From Candidatus Tayloriibacteriota bacterium (GTDB lineage: Bacteria > Patescibacteriota > Minisyncoccia > Phycocordibacterales > PALSA-1337), in contig JAHFMB010000007.1 in the NCBI GenBank assembly GCA_023269245.1, forward strand, positions 1 through 16,716: a stretch of 16,716 bases of DNA, written 5' to 3'. Positions 1 through 5,921 of the stretch are shown here, piece after piece. Made by a program: the position numbers and the translations under genes. The notes beneath the pieces are model-generated. The model was not told where the DNA came from and made no database searches. It saw only the letters and a program-made list of their open reading frames with translations. The first letter of the stretch is position 1; the number at the start of each line of letters is the position of its first letter.

Positions 1-1230
1 AGCATTTTTGTACCGATTGTACTAGTTATTGCTGTTCTAGCCTTTGGCGCATGGCTCTTGTTTGGTACCGGACCACTTGGTTTTTCACAGGCTCTTTCAT
101 GTGGGCTCGTCTCATTTGTCGGCATTCTTGTTATCGCCTGTCCTTGTGCACTTGGCCTTGCGACACCTACGGCGATTATAGTTGGCGTAGGAAAAGGTGC
201 GCGCGAGGGTATTCTCATAAAAGACGCAGCGACCTTGGAAAAGCTCCACAAAGTGGATACTGTTATTGTTGATAAAACGGGCACCATTACAATTGGCAGA
301 CCAACATTGGTTGATATTGAGATTAGCCCAGGGTCTGACCTTGGACGTGGGGGTGCGGCCGCCAATCAAGCAGAATTTATCTCAATCCTTGCGTCACTCG
401 AAAAAAAGTCTGAACACCCTATTGCTCATGCAATAATTAATTACGCCCAAGAAAAATCGATCGCAATTAAGACGGTCGAAAACTTTGAAGCAGTTCAAGG
501 AAAAGGGCTTAAGGGTTCGATTGGAGGCATTGAATACTTTGTAGGTAATGCAAAGCTTATCCTAGATCAGAATCTTCTATTGGACATGTCACAGATCGGT
601 GCATTTACTGCGCAAGGTAAGACGCCAGTAATATTGGCAACCAAAGAAAAAGTTCTCGGATTTGTTATGGTTGCGGATGAAATAAAACCGGCATCAAAAC
701 AAGCTGTGTCTGATCTCCATAGGCTCGGCATCAAAGTTGTTATGCTTACCGGTGATGATGAAAAAGCGGCACGGTACATGGCGTCGCTTGTAGGCATTGA
801 TGAGATTGTAGCGCATGTACTTCCACAGGATAAGCTGGCGAAGATAAAAGAATTACAAGGTCAAGGAAAGATTGTCGCTATGGCGGGGGATGGGGTAAAT
901 GATGCTCCGGCACTGGCACAAGCGGATGTGGGTATTGCCATGGGTACTGGCACCGATGTTGCCATAGAGTCTGCCGGAATTACGCTTCTTGGAGGTGATA
1001 TATCGAAGCTCGTCAAAGCGATTAAGCTGTCAAAAATTACCATGCGCGGGATCAAGCAGAATTTATTCTGGGCATTTATTTATAACATTGTTGGTATCCC
1101 ACTTGCGGCAGGCGTTTTTTATCCAGTGTTTGGTTGGTTGCTTTCGCCAGTATTTGCTGGAATGGCCATGGCACTGTCGAGCGTGTCAGTGGTAGGGAAT
1201 TCGTTGCGAATTAAAACTAAAAAATTATAA
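1..1230 (+). CDS. copA: Copper-translocating P1B-type ATPase, C-terminal part (cut by window edge)
   Basis: The reading frame is open from base 1, so the gene is cut by the window edge and a TTG at 58 is internal; 409 codons are present against about 700-800 for the family. The protein pumps Cu(I) across the membrane using ATP. In fragment numbering, the metal-binding CPC motif of transmembrane helix 6 is at 47-49 (bases 139-147), the phosphorylated Asp motif DKTGT at 91-95, the nucleotide-domain SEHP histidine at 139, and the hinge motif GDGVND at 296-301. The last two helices carry the Cu(I)-type signatures YN (361-362) and MALSS (390-394), which argue for Cu(I)/Ag(I) rather than Zn or Cd. 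A Gly/Ala-rich insertion follows the phosphorylation motif (bases about 328-366). The next gene starts four bases after the stop, and with the cupredoxin gene beyond it the context is copper handling. Any N-terminal HMA domain lies outside the window. Confidence 0.93.
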   Translation, partial: SIFVPIVLVIAVLAFGAWLLFGTGPLGFSQALSCGLVSFVGILVIACPCALGLATPTAIIVGVGKGAREGILIKDAATLEKLHKVDTVIVDKTGTITIGRPTLVDIEISPGSDLGRGGAAANQAEFISILASLEKKSEHPIAHAIINYAQEKSIAIKTVENFEAVQGKGLKGSIGGIEYFVGNAKLILDQNLLLDMSQIGAFTAQGKTPVILATKEKVLGFVMVADEIKPASKQAVSDLHRLGIKVVMLTGDDEKAARYMASLVGIDEIVAHVLPQDKLAKIKELQGQGKIVAMAGDGVNDAPALAQADVGIAMGTGTDVAIESAGITLLGGDISKLVKAIKLSKITMRGIKQNLFWAFIYNIVGIPLAAGVFYPVFGWLLSPVFAGMAMALSSVSVVGNSLRIKTKKL

Positions 1231-1234
1231 AGTT

Positions 1235-2260
1235 ATGTCACAACAAACTCTCACATTCCATGTTCACGGTATGCACTGCAACGCCTGCGTCCTTATGACT
1301 GAAAGTGAGTTAGGGGATTTGCCAAATATTACCAACGTCAAATCAAGCTTGGCCACTCATTCAGTCCAAGTAACTGGCGATTTTGGCGATAAGACAATAG
1401 AGCAAATTGCCGCTGATCTAACAATACCTCTTAAACCTCATGGCTACACCGTATCGGTTGAGAGACACGTTCAAGTAAAAAAGTGGTCAGAATTCAAGAT
1501 TGCAGTACCCGTCGCCATCGGATTTGCAATACTTTTTGTGATTTTGCAAAAAGTCGGTCTCGTCAATCTAGTAGGTTCAGGCAACGTGACATATGGTACC
1601 GCATTTGTGATTGGCATTATTGCCTCACTTTCATCATGCATGGCAGTTGTTGGTGGATTGCTACTCTCCATGTCAGCAACCTTTGCTAAAGAAGGGGATA
1701 AGGTCCGTCCACAACTTATGTTCCATGGAGGACGGCTTGTTTCATTCTTCATTCTTGGAGGAGTGATTGGTGCTATCGGATCAGCGTTTACCTTGAATGC
1801 CTCGGCCACGTTCATTCTGAGCCTTGTTATCGGTCTCGTTATGCTGATTCTTGGTATCAATCTTCTCGATACATTTCATTGGGCAAAGAAACTTCAGCCC
1901 TCCATGCCAAAATTTATTTCAAAACATGCGCATAGAGTATCAAAGTTCAATCATACATTCACGCCACTACTCGTGGGTGTTGTAACATTCTTTCTGCCGT
2001 GTGGATTTACTCAATCCATGCAACTATACACGCTTACTACAGGAAGTTTTTTGACCGGAGGACTTACAATGCTCGCGTTCGCACTCGGTACCTTGCCAGT
2101 CCTTGCACTTCTAAGTTTTAGCTCGTTCAGTATCAAAAATAGTTCAAAGTCGGGTATATTCTTCAAAACAGCTGGTCTCGTCGTAATACTATTTGCCCTA
2201 TTCAACCTTATTAATAGCTTGGTGGTGATTGGTCTTATACCGCCCTTCTTTAACTTCTAG
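1235..2260 (+). CDS. HMA domain fused to DsbD/UreH_2-like (TauE/SafE-annotated) membrane protein
   Basis: This 341-residue protein starts with a heavy-metal-associated domain (residues about 4-70) whose metal loop is GMHCNAC, with Cys15 and Cys18. The rest is a membrane domain of about six hydrophobic segments from residue 86. It has a Cys after the first segments (SSCMAVVGG, Cys135) and a second in FFLPCGFTQ (Cys256), the Pro-Cys-Gly arrangement of the DsbD/CcdA and UreH_2 families that are often labelled sulfite exporter TauE/SafE. The start lies four bases after the copA stop, so translational coupling is likely. From the neighbours I infer that the HMA domain passes Cu(I), and the paired membrane cysteines move either metal or reducing equivalents across the membrane for the cupredoxin encoded next. 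A sulfite or taurine role has no support here. The fold is clear; the substrate is inferred. Confidence 0.84.
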   Translation: MSQQTLTFHVHGMHCNACVLMTESELGDLPNITNVKSSLATHSVQVTGDFGDKTIEQIAADLTIPLKPHGYTVSVERHVQVKKWSEFKIAVPVAIGFAILFVILQKVGLVNLVGSGNVTYGTAFVIGIIASLSSCMAVVGGLLLSMSATFAKEGDKVRPQLMFHGGRLVSFFILGGVIGAIGSAFTLNASATFILSLVIGLVMLILGINLLDTFHWAKKLQPSMPKFISKHAHRVSKFNHTFTPLLVGVVTFFLPCGFTQSMQLYTLTTGSFLTGGLTMLAFALGTLPVLALLSFSSFSIKNSSKSGIFFKTAGLVVILFALFNLINSLVVIGLIPPFFNF

Positions 2261-2266
2261 TATACT
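2261..2266 (+). promoter_or_regulatory. -10 element for cupredoxin gene, leaderless spacing
   Basis: TATACT starts immediately after the stop codon of the upstream gene and ends six bases before the ATG at 2273. A start site seven bases downstream would coincide with the initiation codon. No convincing -35 hexamer lies 16-18 bases upstream, so this may only supplement read-through from the copA operon. Confidence 0.4.
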
Positions 2267-2272
2267 AACCGT

Positions 2273-2662
2273 ATGAAAGCAACCATTGGAGCAATCGCAG
2301 TTGCAATCGTCATCATTGGCGGTGCGATATTGTTGGTGGGGAGTGAGTCCACTACAACAAACAATGAACCGGCCAATAATGTATCAATTGTTGATGGTAC
2401 ACAAATAATTGCTATCGATGTAAAAGGCGGGTACAAACCTCGAAAAAGTGTCGCAACATCTGGATTACCGACAGTAATCCAATTTATTACAAATGGTACT
2501 TACGATTGTTCAATTGCTGTGCGTATCCCAAGTCTGTCAATTGCAAAAAATTTGCCGCCCGTTGGTAGTACGAGGATTGATATTGGAACCCCAAAAATAG
2601 GAACTCTCCGGGGAGTTTGTGCTATGGGGATGTATTCGTTTGAAATTGAATTTGGGGCGTAG
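2273..2662 (+). CDS. Membrane-anchored cupredoxin-domain protein
   Basis: This 129-residue protein has one N-terminal hydrophobic helix (residues about 4-23), a short Ser/Thr/Asn-rich linker and a cupredoxin-like beta domain from about residue 37. The domain shows the pattern of the Cupredoxin_1 family: a GGYKP stretch near its start, GLPTVIQF, then TYDCS with Cys79, IPSL, LPP, and finally CAMGMYSFEI with Cys116, Met118 and Met120. There is no histidine anywhere in the protein, so any copper site would use thiolate and thioether ligands, which suits Cu(I). It probably sits on the outer face of the membrane as the acceptor or donor for the HMA membrane protein and the ATPase encoded before it. 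The gap to the upstream gene is 12 bases. Electron transfer seems less likely than metal binding without the usual His ligands, but that is inference. Confidence 0.8.
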   Translation: MKATIGAIAVAIVIIGGAILLVGSESTTTNNEPANNVSIVDGTQIIAIDVKGGYKPRKSVATSGLPTVIQFITNGTYDCSIAVRIPSLSIAKNLPPVGSTRIDIGTPKIGTLRGVCAMGMYSFEIEFGA

Positions 2663-2674
2663 AAGGGCTATAAT
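2646..2674 (+). promoter_or_regulatory. murG promoter, leaderless
   Basis: TTGAAT at 2646-2651 and a perfect TATAAT at 2669-2674 are separated by 17 bases. The -10 ends six bases before the ATG at 2681, so the predicted transcript begins at the start codon. The -35 lies inside the end of the cupredoxin gene. Confidence 0.62.
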
Positions 2675-2680
2675 ATCCCC

Positions 2681-3814
2681 ATGAAAATTCTATTCAGCGG
2701 CGGTGGCACAGGCGGTCATTTTTATCCAATTATTGCCGTTGCCCAGGCTATACGCGAGCGAGTTAAAGATCGCCGCATTATTCCTCCGCAGATGTATTTT
2801 ATGGCACCGAGCAAATACAATGCACGTGCGCTTTTTGATAATGAACTCGAATTTGTACCCATCTCAGCAGGAAAGATGCGTCGCTACTTTTCAATTTTTA
2901 ACGTTACTGACGTGTTCAAGACGTTCTTTGGCTGCATTGCGGCAGTTATCAGCATGTATCGGATCTACCCAGATGTCGTATTCGGCAAAGGAGGGTATGC
3001 GAGTTTTCCGGCGTTGTTCGCCGCCCGATTCCTGCATATTCCTGTAGTCATCCATGAGTCTGATAGTTCGCCAGGACGCGTCAACGCGTGGGCGGGAAGG
3101 TTTGCAAAGAAAATTGCCATTTCATATCCAGAGGCTGCGGTTCATTTCCCAAAGACCGAAGGTGTCGTGGCGCTCACGGGCTGTCCGATACGGGCAGACA
3201 TTGCTCAGCCACTTTCAAATGGTGCTCATGAATTTCTCCAGCTCGAACAGAATACTCCCGTTGTCCTCATTCTTGGCGGCTCCCAAGGTGCACAGCATAT
3301 CAACGATGCCATTATCGAGGGTTTGCCTGAGCTTCTCAACAAGTATCAAGTTATACATCAGACTGGGCGCGATAATATCGAGGAAATAAAGGCCACCTCA
3401 GGCGTCATACTCAAGGACCATGCATTTTCATACCGATACCACCCGTTTGATTATCTCAATGAATTGGCTCTGCGCATGTCCGCCGGCGTGGCTGATGTGG
3501 TGATTTCCCGGGCAGGTTCAACGATATTCGAAATTGCCGCCTGGGGTGTTCCATCCATCATAGTACCCCTGCCAACTTCGGTCAGTCATGATCAGACAGC
3601 GAACGCATTTTCATATGCGCGCACTGGTGCCGCTTCGGTTATTGAAGAAAACAATTTGAGCGCCCATATCATCATCGAAGAGATCGAACGCATCAACAAT
3701 TCGACTGCAATCAAGGAAACTATGAAGCAGCGTGCCAAAGAATTTTCGCGCACTGACAGCGCTAAACTCATTGCTGATGCTGTTCTCGACATCGCTCTCG
3801 AGCACGAAAAGTAA
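2681..3814 (+). CDS. murG: MurG, lipid II-forming N-acetylglucosaminyltransferase
   Basis: This 377-residue GT28 glycosyltransferase transfers GlcNAc from UDP-GlcNAc to lipid I at the inner face of the membrane, making lipid II. The N-terminal Gly-rich loop GGGTGGHFYP (residues 7-16) and the GKGGYAS segment mark the acceptor-side Rossmann domain. The C-terminal domain has LGGSQGAQ, RAGSTIFEIA and HDQTANA, the usual UDP-GlcNAc site elements. A departure from better-studied homologues is HESDSSPGRVN where HEQN...PGxxN is usual, so the Glu and the PG..N remain but the Gln-Asn pair does not. The gene stands alone, away from the mur/fts division cluster where it normally lies. Its own TATAAT sits six bases before the ATG and there is no Shine-Dalgarno sequence. 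The family assignment is firm. Confidence 0.93.
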   Translation: MKILFSGGGTGGHFYPIIAVAQAIRERVKDRRIIPPQMYFMAPSKYNARALFDNELEFVPISAGKMRRYFSIFNVTDVFKTFFGCIAAVISMYRIYPDVVFGKGGYASFPALFAARFLHIPVVIHESDSSPGRVNAWAGRFAKKIAISYPEAAVHFPKTEGVVALTGCPIRADIAQPLSNGAHEFLQLEQNTPVVLILGGSQGAQHINDAIIEGLPELLNKYQVIHQTGRDNIEEIKATSGVILKDHAFSYRYHPFDYLNELALRMSAGVADVVISRAGSTIFEIAAWGVPSIIVPLPTSVSHDQTANAFSYARTGAASVIEENNLSAHIIIEEIERINNSTAIKETMKQRAKEFSRTDSAKLIADAVLDIALEHEK

Positions 3815-3856
3815 AAACTAGAATATTATTTTGCAATATTGTCAAGGATTGCTAGC

Positions 3857-3887
3857 TTGCAAAAAGGCTGCTTTTATGTGTTATAAT
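3857..3887 (+). promoter_or_regulatory. Promoter of DUF7282-like gene with extended -10
   Basis: A perfect TATAAT at 3882-3887 is preceded by TGT, an extended -10. The best -35 candidate, TTGCAA at 3857-3862, has a long 19-base spacer. The predicted leader is about 47 bases, unlike the leaderless genes nearby, and shows no Shine-Dalgarno sequence before the ATG at 3941. Confidence 0.55.
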
Positions 3888-3940
3888 AGCAGTCTAAAAA
3901 TGTCGTATTTATAAGTCCGTAACTCTATTAATCAATACGT

Positions 3941-4447
3941 ATGGAACCATCAACAGGCATAAAGACGTGGCAGTGGGTAGTCACCGTTATCGTCATTATC
4001 GTGCTTATTATCGTGGGCATTCTCGTCTTTGGCAATGACAAGGAAGTTGCAGAAGAGGGTTTGACTACGGAAACACCAACTACAGAAACAACGGCTTCAA
4101 CCGAGAGCAATCGCATTGTCATGGGTGATCAGTTTCCAGGTAATGTTGTCTTTCTCTCATCAGTTCAGCTCGCCAATGGTGGCTGGGTAGAGATTCACAA
4201 GGATAACAATGGCGTTCCAGGAGAGATTATCGGTTCTCAGTATTTCGACAAGGGTATCAACACCGGCAAGATTACGTTGACGAAGCCGACAGTCGAGGGG
4301 GCACTGTACTACGCCATGCTCCACTCAGACGATGGCGACAAAAAGTTTGACGCCGAGAAGGATCTTCCTCTCAAAAATGCGAAGGGAGATATCATCATGA
4401 AACTGTTCCGTGCTTCAGCTGCGGTAGGCGCAGGACTTAAAGGTTAA
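3941..4447 (+). CDS. Membrane-anchored DUF7282-like surface protein
   Basis: This 168-residue protein has a hydrophobic helix at residues about 11-31, a Thr/Glu-rich linker (about 35-58) and one globular domain from about residue 60 that should face outwards. That domain has the pattern GGWVEIHKDNNGVPGEIIG followed by KITLTKP and YYAMLHSDDGDKKFD. I recognise this as the small beta domain called DUF7282, found in archaeal surface proteins and in many CPR proteins; its function is unknown. The Asp-rich HSDDGDKKFD loop could bind a divalent cation, which is only a guess. The gene is monocistronic, with its own extended -10 promoter upstream and a strong terminator about 35 bases after the stop. 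No Shine-Dalgarno sequence precedes the ATG. I am sure of the architecture and less sure of the domain name. Confidence 0.72.
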   Translation: MEPSTGIKTWQWVVTVIVIIVLIIVGILVFGNDKEVAEEGLTTETPTTETTASTESNRIVMGDQFPGNVVFLSSVQLANGGWVEIHKDNNGVPGEIIGSQYFDKGINTGKITLTKPTVEGALYYAMLHSDDGDKKFDAEKDLPLKNAKGDIIMKLFRASAAVGAGLKG

Positions 4448-4463
4448 ACTGCAAATACCAAAT

Positions 4464-4484
4464 TACAAACTACAAACTACAAAA
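4464..4484 (+). repeat. Short tandem repeat, 7 bp unit TACAAAC x3
   Basis: TACAAAC occurs at 4464-4470 and 4471-4477, followed by TACAAAA at 4478-4484. It runs into the A-tract of the terminator stem. It is a low-complexity spacer between the stop codon and the terminator, with no evident function. Confidence 0.6.
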
Positions 4485-4508
4485 GGGTCGCAGGAATGCG
4501 GCCTTTTT
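4481..4508 (+). terminator. Intrinsic terminator after DUF7282-like gene
   Basis: The stem pairs AAAAGG and CGCA on the left with TGCG and CCTTTT on the right, with a small internal mismatch and a GGAA loop, followed by a T-run at 4504-4508. It lies about 35 bases after the stop codon. Confidence 0.75.
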
Positions 4509-4544
4509 GTTGTCATGCTTATGGGGATAAGTGTATTTGATACT

Positions 4545-4564
4545 TATACTACCGGTGGTAGTAT
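4545..4564 (+). promoter_or_regulatory. Palindrome overlapping a -10-like hexamer (possible operator)
   Basis: ATACTACC at 4546-4553 and GGTAGTAT at 4557-4564 are perfect inverted arms around GGT. The left arm overlaps the -10-like TATACT at 4545-4550. This geometry fits a dimeric repressor site on a promoter reading into the hairpin-rich stretch downstream. No good -35 lies 16-18 bases upstream, and an RNA hairpin is an alternative reading. Confidence 0.4.
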
Positions 4565-4569
4565 TAACA

Positions 4570-4880
4570 ACGGAAATGCTTGAACGGCACAGTGTATTCC
4601 GATGACACATGTGGCTAAAGGGAGCTAATTAGATGCTATGGTTGCGCCTGCGCATCTCGCTTTTTCGAGGAATCGATTAAGTAGCGACCCAGACCTGAAG
4701 CTAAGGTTGAACCTTCTGGAAACGGGATCTGGTTCCCGTACCGAAGCTCTGGTTGTCAGTTGACCCCGCCGGCGGTGTTTCTCGTGCGATAATTCGGCGA
4801 ACTTCATCAACTCCAGCTTGCTTTCGAGCAGCGACGAGGTAAAGCGTTTCTTTCGGGGTGGCAGGTGCCGCCCTTTTTTA
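4570..4880 (+). ncRNA. Candidate structured RNA of unknown class, ends in a terminator
   Basis: No plausible protein is encoded here, yet the stretch is dense in hairpins, is less AT-rich than the other gaps and ends in a strong intrinsic terminator. Visible stems are AGATGC/GCATCT (4631-4636 with 4652-4657), CTCG/CGAG (4656-4659 with 4666-4669, which shares two bases with the first so may be an alternative), CCAG/CTGG enclosing AAGGT/ACCTT (4689-4719), ACGGGA/TCCCGT (4722-4739), TGCT/AGCA with a TTCG loop (4819-4830), and CTCGT/ACGAG enclosing that hairpin (4781-4785 with 4834-4838). ACCCC (4763-4767) could pair with GGGGT (4855-4859) in competition with the terminator. I could not match it to tmRNA, RNase P RNA, 6S, SRP RNA or a T-box. 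The 5' end is undefined; the palindromic promoter at 4545 is a candidate start. A long leader of the dehydrogenase gene is an alternative. Confidence 0.33.
4856..4879 (+). terminator. Strong intrinsic terminator before the dehydrogenase gene
   Basis: GGGTGGC (4856-4862) pairs with GCCGCCC (4867-4873), with one G-T pair and an AGGT loop, followed by six T residues at 4874-4879. No protein-coding gene ends just upstream, so it must end transcription of the preceding non-coding stretch or attenuate the dehydrogenase gene. Confidence 0.75.
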
Positions 4881-4887
4881 TTTGCGC

Positions 4888-4893
4888 TATAAT
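4888..4893 (+). promoter_or_regulatory. -10 element for dehydrogenase gene
   Basis: A perfect TATAAT ends 11 bases before the ATG at 4905, giving a predicted leader of only about five bases. It starts nine bases after the T-run of the terminator, so the gene probably has a promoter independent of the upstream stretch. I see no -35 hexamer at 16-18 bases. Confidence 0.5.
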
Positions 4894-4904
4894 TAGTTCC
4901 TCTC

Positions 4905-5873
4905 ATGAAGAACATTTATATTACTCGCCAGATTCCGGAGATCGCCGTCGAAATGCTGCGTGCAAAAGGATATTCCATAGACATGAACATGAAGGAAGCC
5001 ATCCCTTCCCAGACAGATATCATTGAAGCGCTTCAGAGGAAACCGTACGATGCAGTTATTACTTTATTGACTGACAAAATTAATGCCAAAATTTTTGACG
5101 CAGTTCCGAATATAAAATTATTTGCAAACTATGCGACTGGTTTTGATAACATCGATGTAGTTGAGGCCAGGAAGCGTGGCATTCTTGTTACAAATACGCC
5201 TGGCAATTACGCCTATTGTATTGCCGAGCATACCATTGCACTGATGATAGGTTTGACGACACGCATGGTAGAGGCGGATACGTTTGTGCGTGCAGGAAAA
5301 TATCAGGGCTGGGACCCCATGCTCTTTGTCGGTACGGATCTTGAAAAGAAAACTCTTGGTTTGATCGGCGCCGGCCGAATAGGGGAGAGAGTCGCCCACC
5401 ATGCATCTCGTGGATTTGATATGCCTGTTATTTATTATGACGTGGTCAGAAACGAAAAAATTGAAAAAGAATATGGCGCCAAATATTATCCAAAAGTTGA
5501 AGATGTGCTCAAGTTGGCGGACGTGGTGAGTCTGCATGTGCCATTACTTGATTCAACCAAACATCTTATTAATGATGCTCGATTGAAAATGATGAAACCG
5601 ACCGCATTCTTGATAAATACGTCTCGTGGTCCGGTTGTTGATGAGAAAGCCTTGGTCAAGGCTCTCCAGCGTGGAACCATTCGAGGTGCAGGACTCGATG
5701 TATTTGAGCTTGAACCAAAGTTGGTAGAAGGTCTTGCCGAGTTACCCAATGTAATACTTACGCCGCATATTGCATCGGCTCGCGAATCTGCGCGCAATGA
5801 GATGGCGAAAATTGCAGCTGATAATGTTATCGATTTTTTAGAAAAAGGGACAGTGAAGAATTTGGTGTATTAA
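4905..5873 (+). CDS. NAD(P)-dependent D-2-hydroxyacid dehydrogenase (glyoxylate/hydroxypyruvate reductase type)
   Basis: This 322-residue enzyme belongs to the D-isomer 2-hydroxyacid dehydrogenase family, which interconverts 2-keto acids and D-2-hydroxy acids with NAD(P)H. The nucleotide-binding motif is GAGRIG at residues 155-160. The catalytic triad is present: Arg241 in NTSRG, Glu270 in FELEP and His288 in TPHIAS. The segment GWDPMLFVGTDL before the Rossmann domain and the FDMPVIYYD stretch resemble glyoxylate reductase/D-glycerate dehydrogenase more than D-lactate dehydrogenase or phosphoglycerate dehydrogenase. Length is normal for that subgroup and there is no regulatory ACT domain, so a serine-pathway PGDH is less likely. 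The substrate cannot be fixed from sequence alone. It is a single gene between the upstream terminator and the separate gltX promoter. Confidence 0.88.
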   Translation: MKNIYITRQIPEIAVEMLRAKGYSIDMNMKEAIPSQTDIIEALQRKPYDAVITLLTDKINAKIFDAVPNIKLFANYATGFDNIDVVEARKRGILVTNTPGNYAYCIAEHTIALMIGLTTRMVEADTFVRAGKYQGWDPMLFVGTDLEKKTLGLIGAGRIGERVAHHASRGFDMPVIYYDVVRNEKIEKEYGAKYYPKVEDVLKLADVVSLHVPLLDSTKHLINDARLKMMKPTAFLINTSRGPVVDEKALVKALQRGTIRGAGLDVFELEPKLVEGLAELPNVILTPHIASARESARNEMAKIAADNVIDFLEKGTVKNLVY

Positions 5874-5906
5874 ATAGGGTAAGAATAGGCCTCGCAGGAC
5901 GTTTTC

Positions 5907-5915
5907 TGCTATACT
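5907..5915 (+). promoter_or_regulatory. gltX promoter, extended -10, leaderless
   Basis: TGCTATACT is a full extended -10 element. The TATACT hexamer ends six bases before the ATG at 5922, so the transcript should begin at the start codon. The same nine bases occur in the promoters at 9807-9815 (minus) and 9998-10006 (plus). There is no clear -35, as is common for extended -10 promoters. Confidence 0.6.
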
Positions 5916-5921
5916 ATTCCT

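Noticed and set aside
1235..2260. Sulfite or taurine exporter function suggested by the TauE/SafE label
   Set aside because: The HMA domain, the paired membrane cysteines and the copper-related neighbours fit metal or thiol-redox transport better; nothing points to sulfonate metabolism.
4546..4564. CsoR or CopY copper-sensor operator
   Set aside because: The palindrome is not the CopY box TACANNTGTA and only loosely resembles CsoR sites; it lies nearly 2 kb from the copper genes and no regulator gene is in the window.
4845..4880. T-box riboswitch, because GGGTGGCAGGTGCCGCC resembles the T-box element
   Set aside because: The conserved T-box GGTGGNACCGCG is interrupted, no specifier stem or antiterminator is visible upstream, and the downstream gene has its own -10 after the terminator.
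4625..4915. Minus-strand open frame of 96 codons across the hairpin-rich gap
   Set aside because: The composition is Arg/Ser-rich and low in structure, it covers a terminator and a promoter on the other strand, and no family is recognisable. It reads like a chance frame in a structured region.
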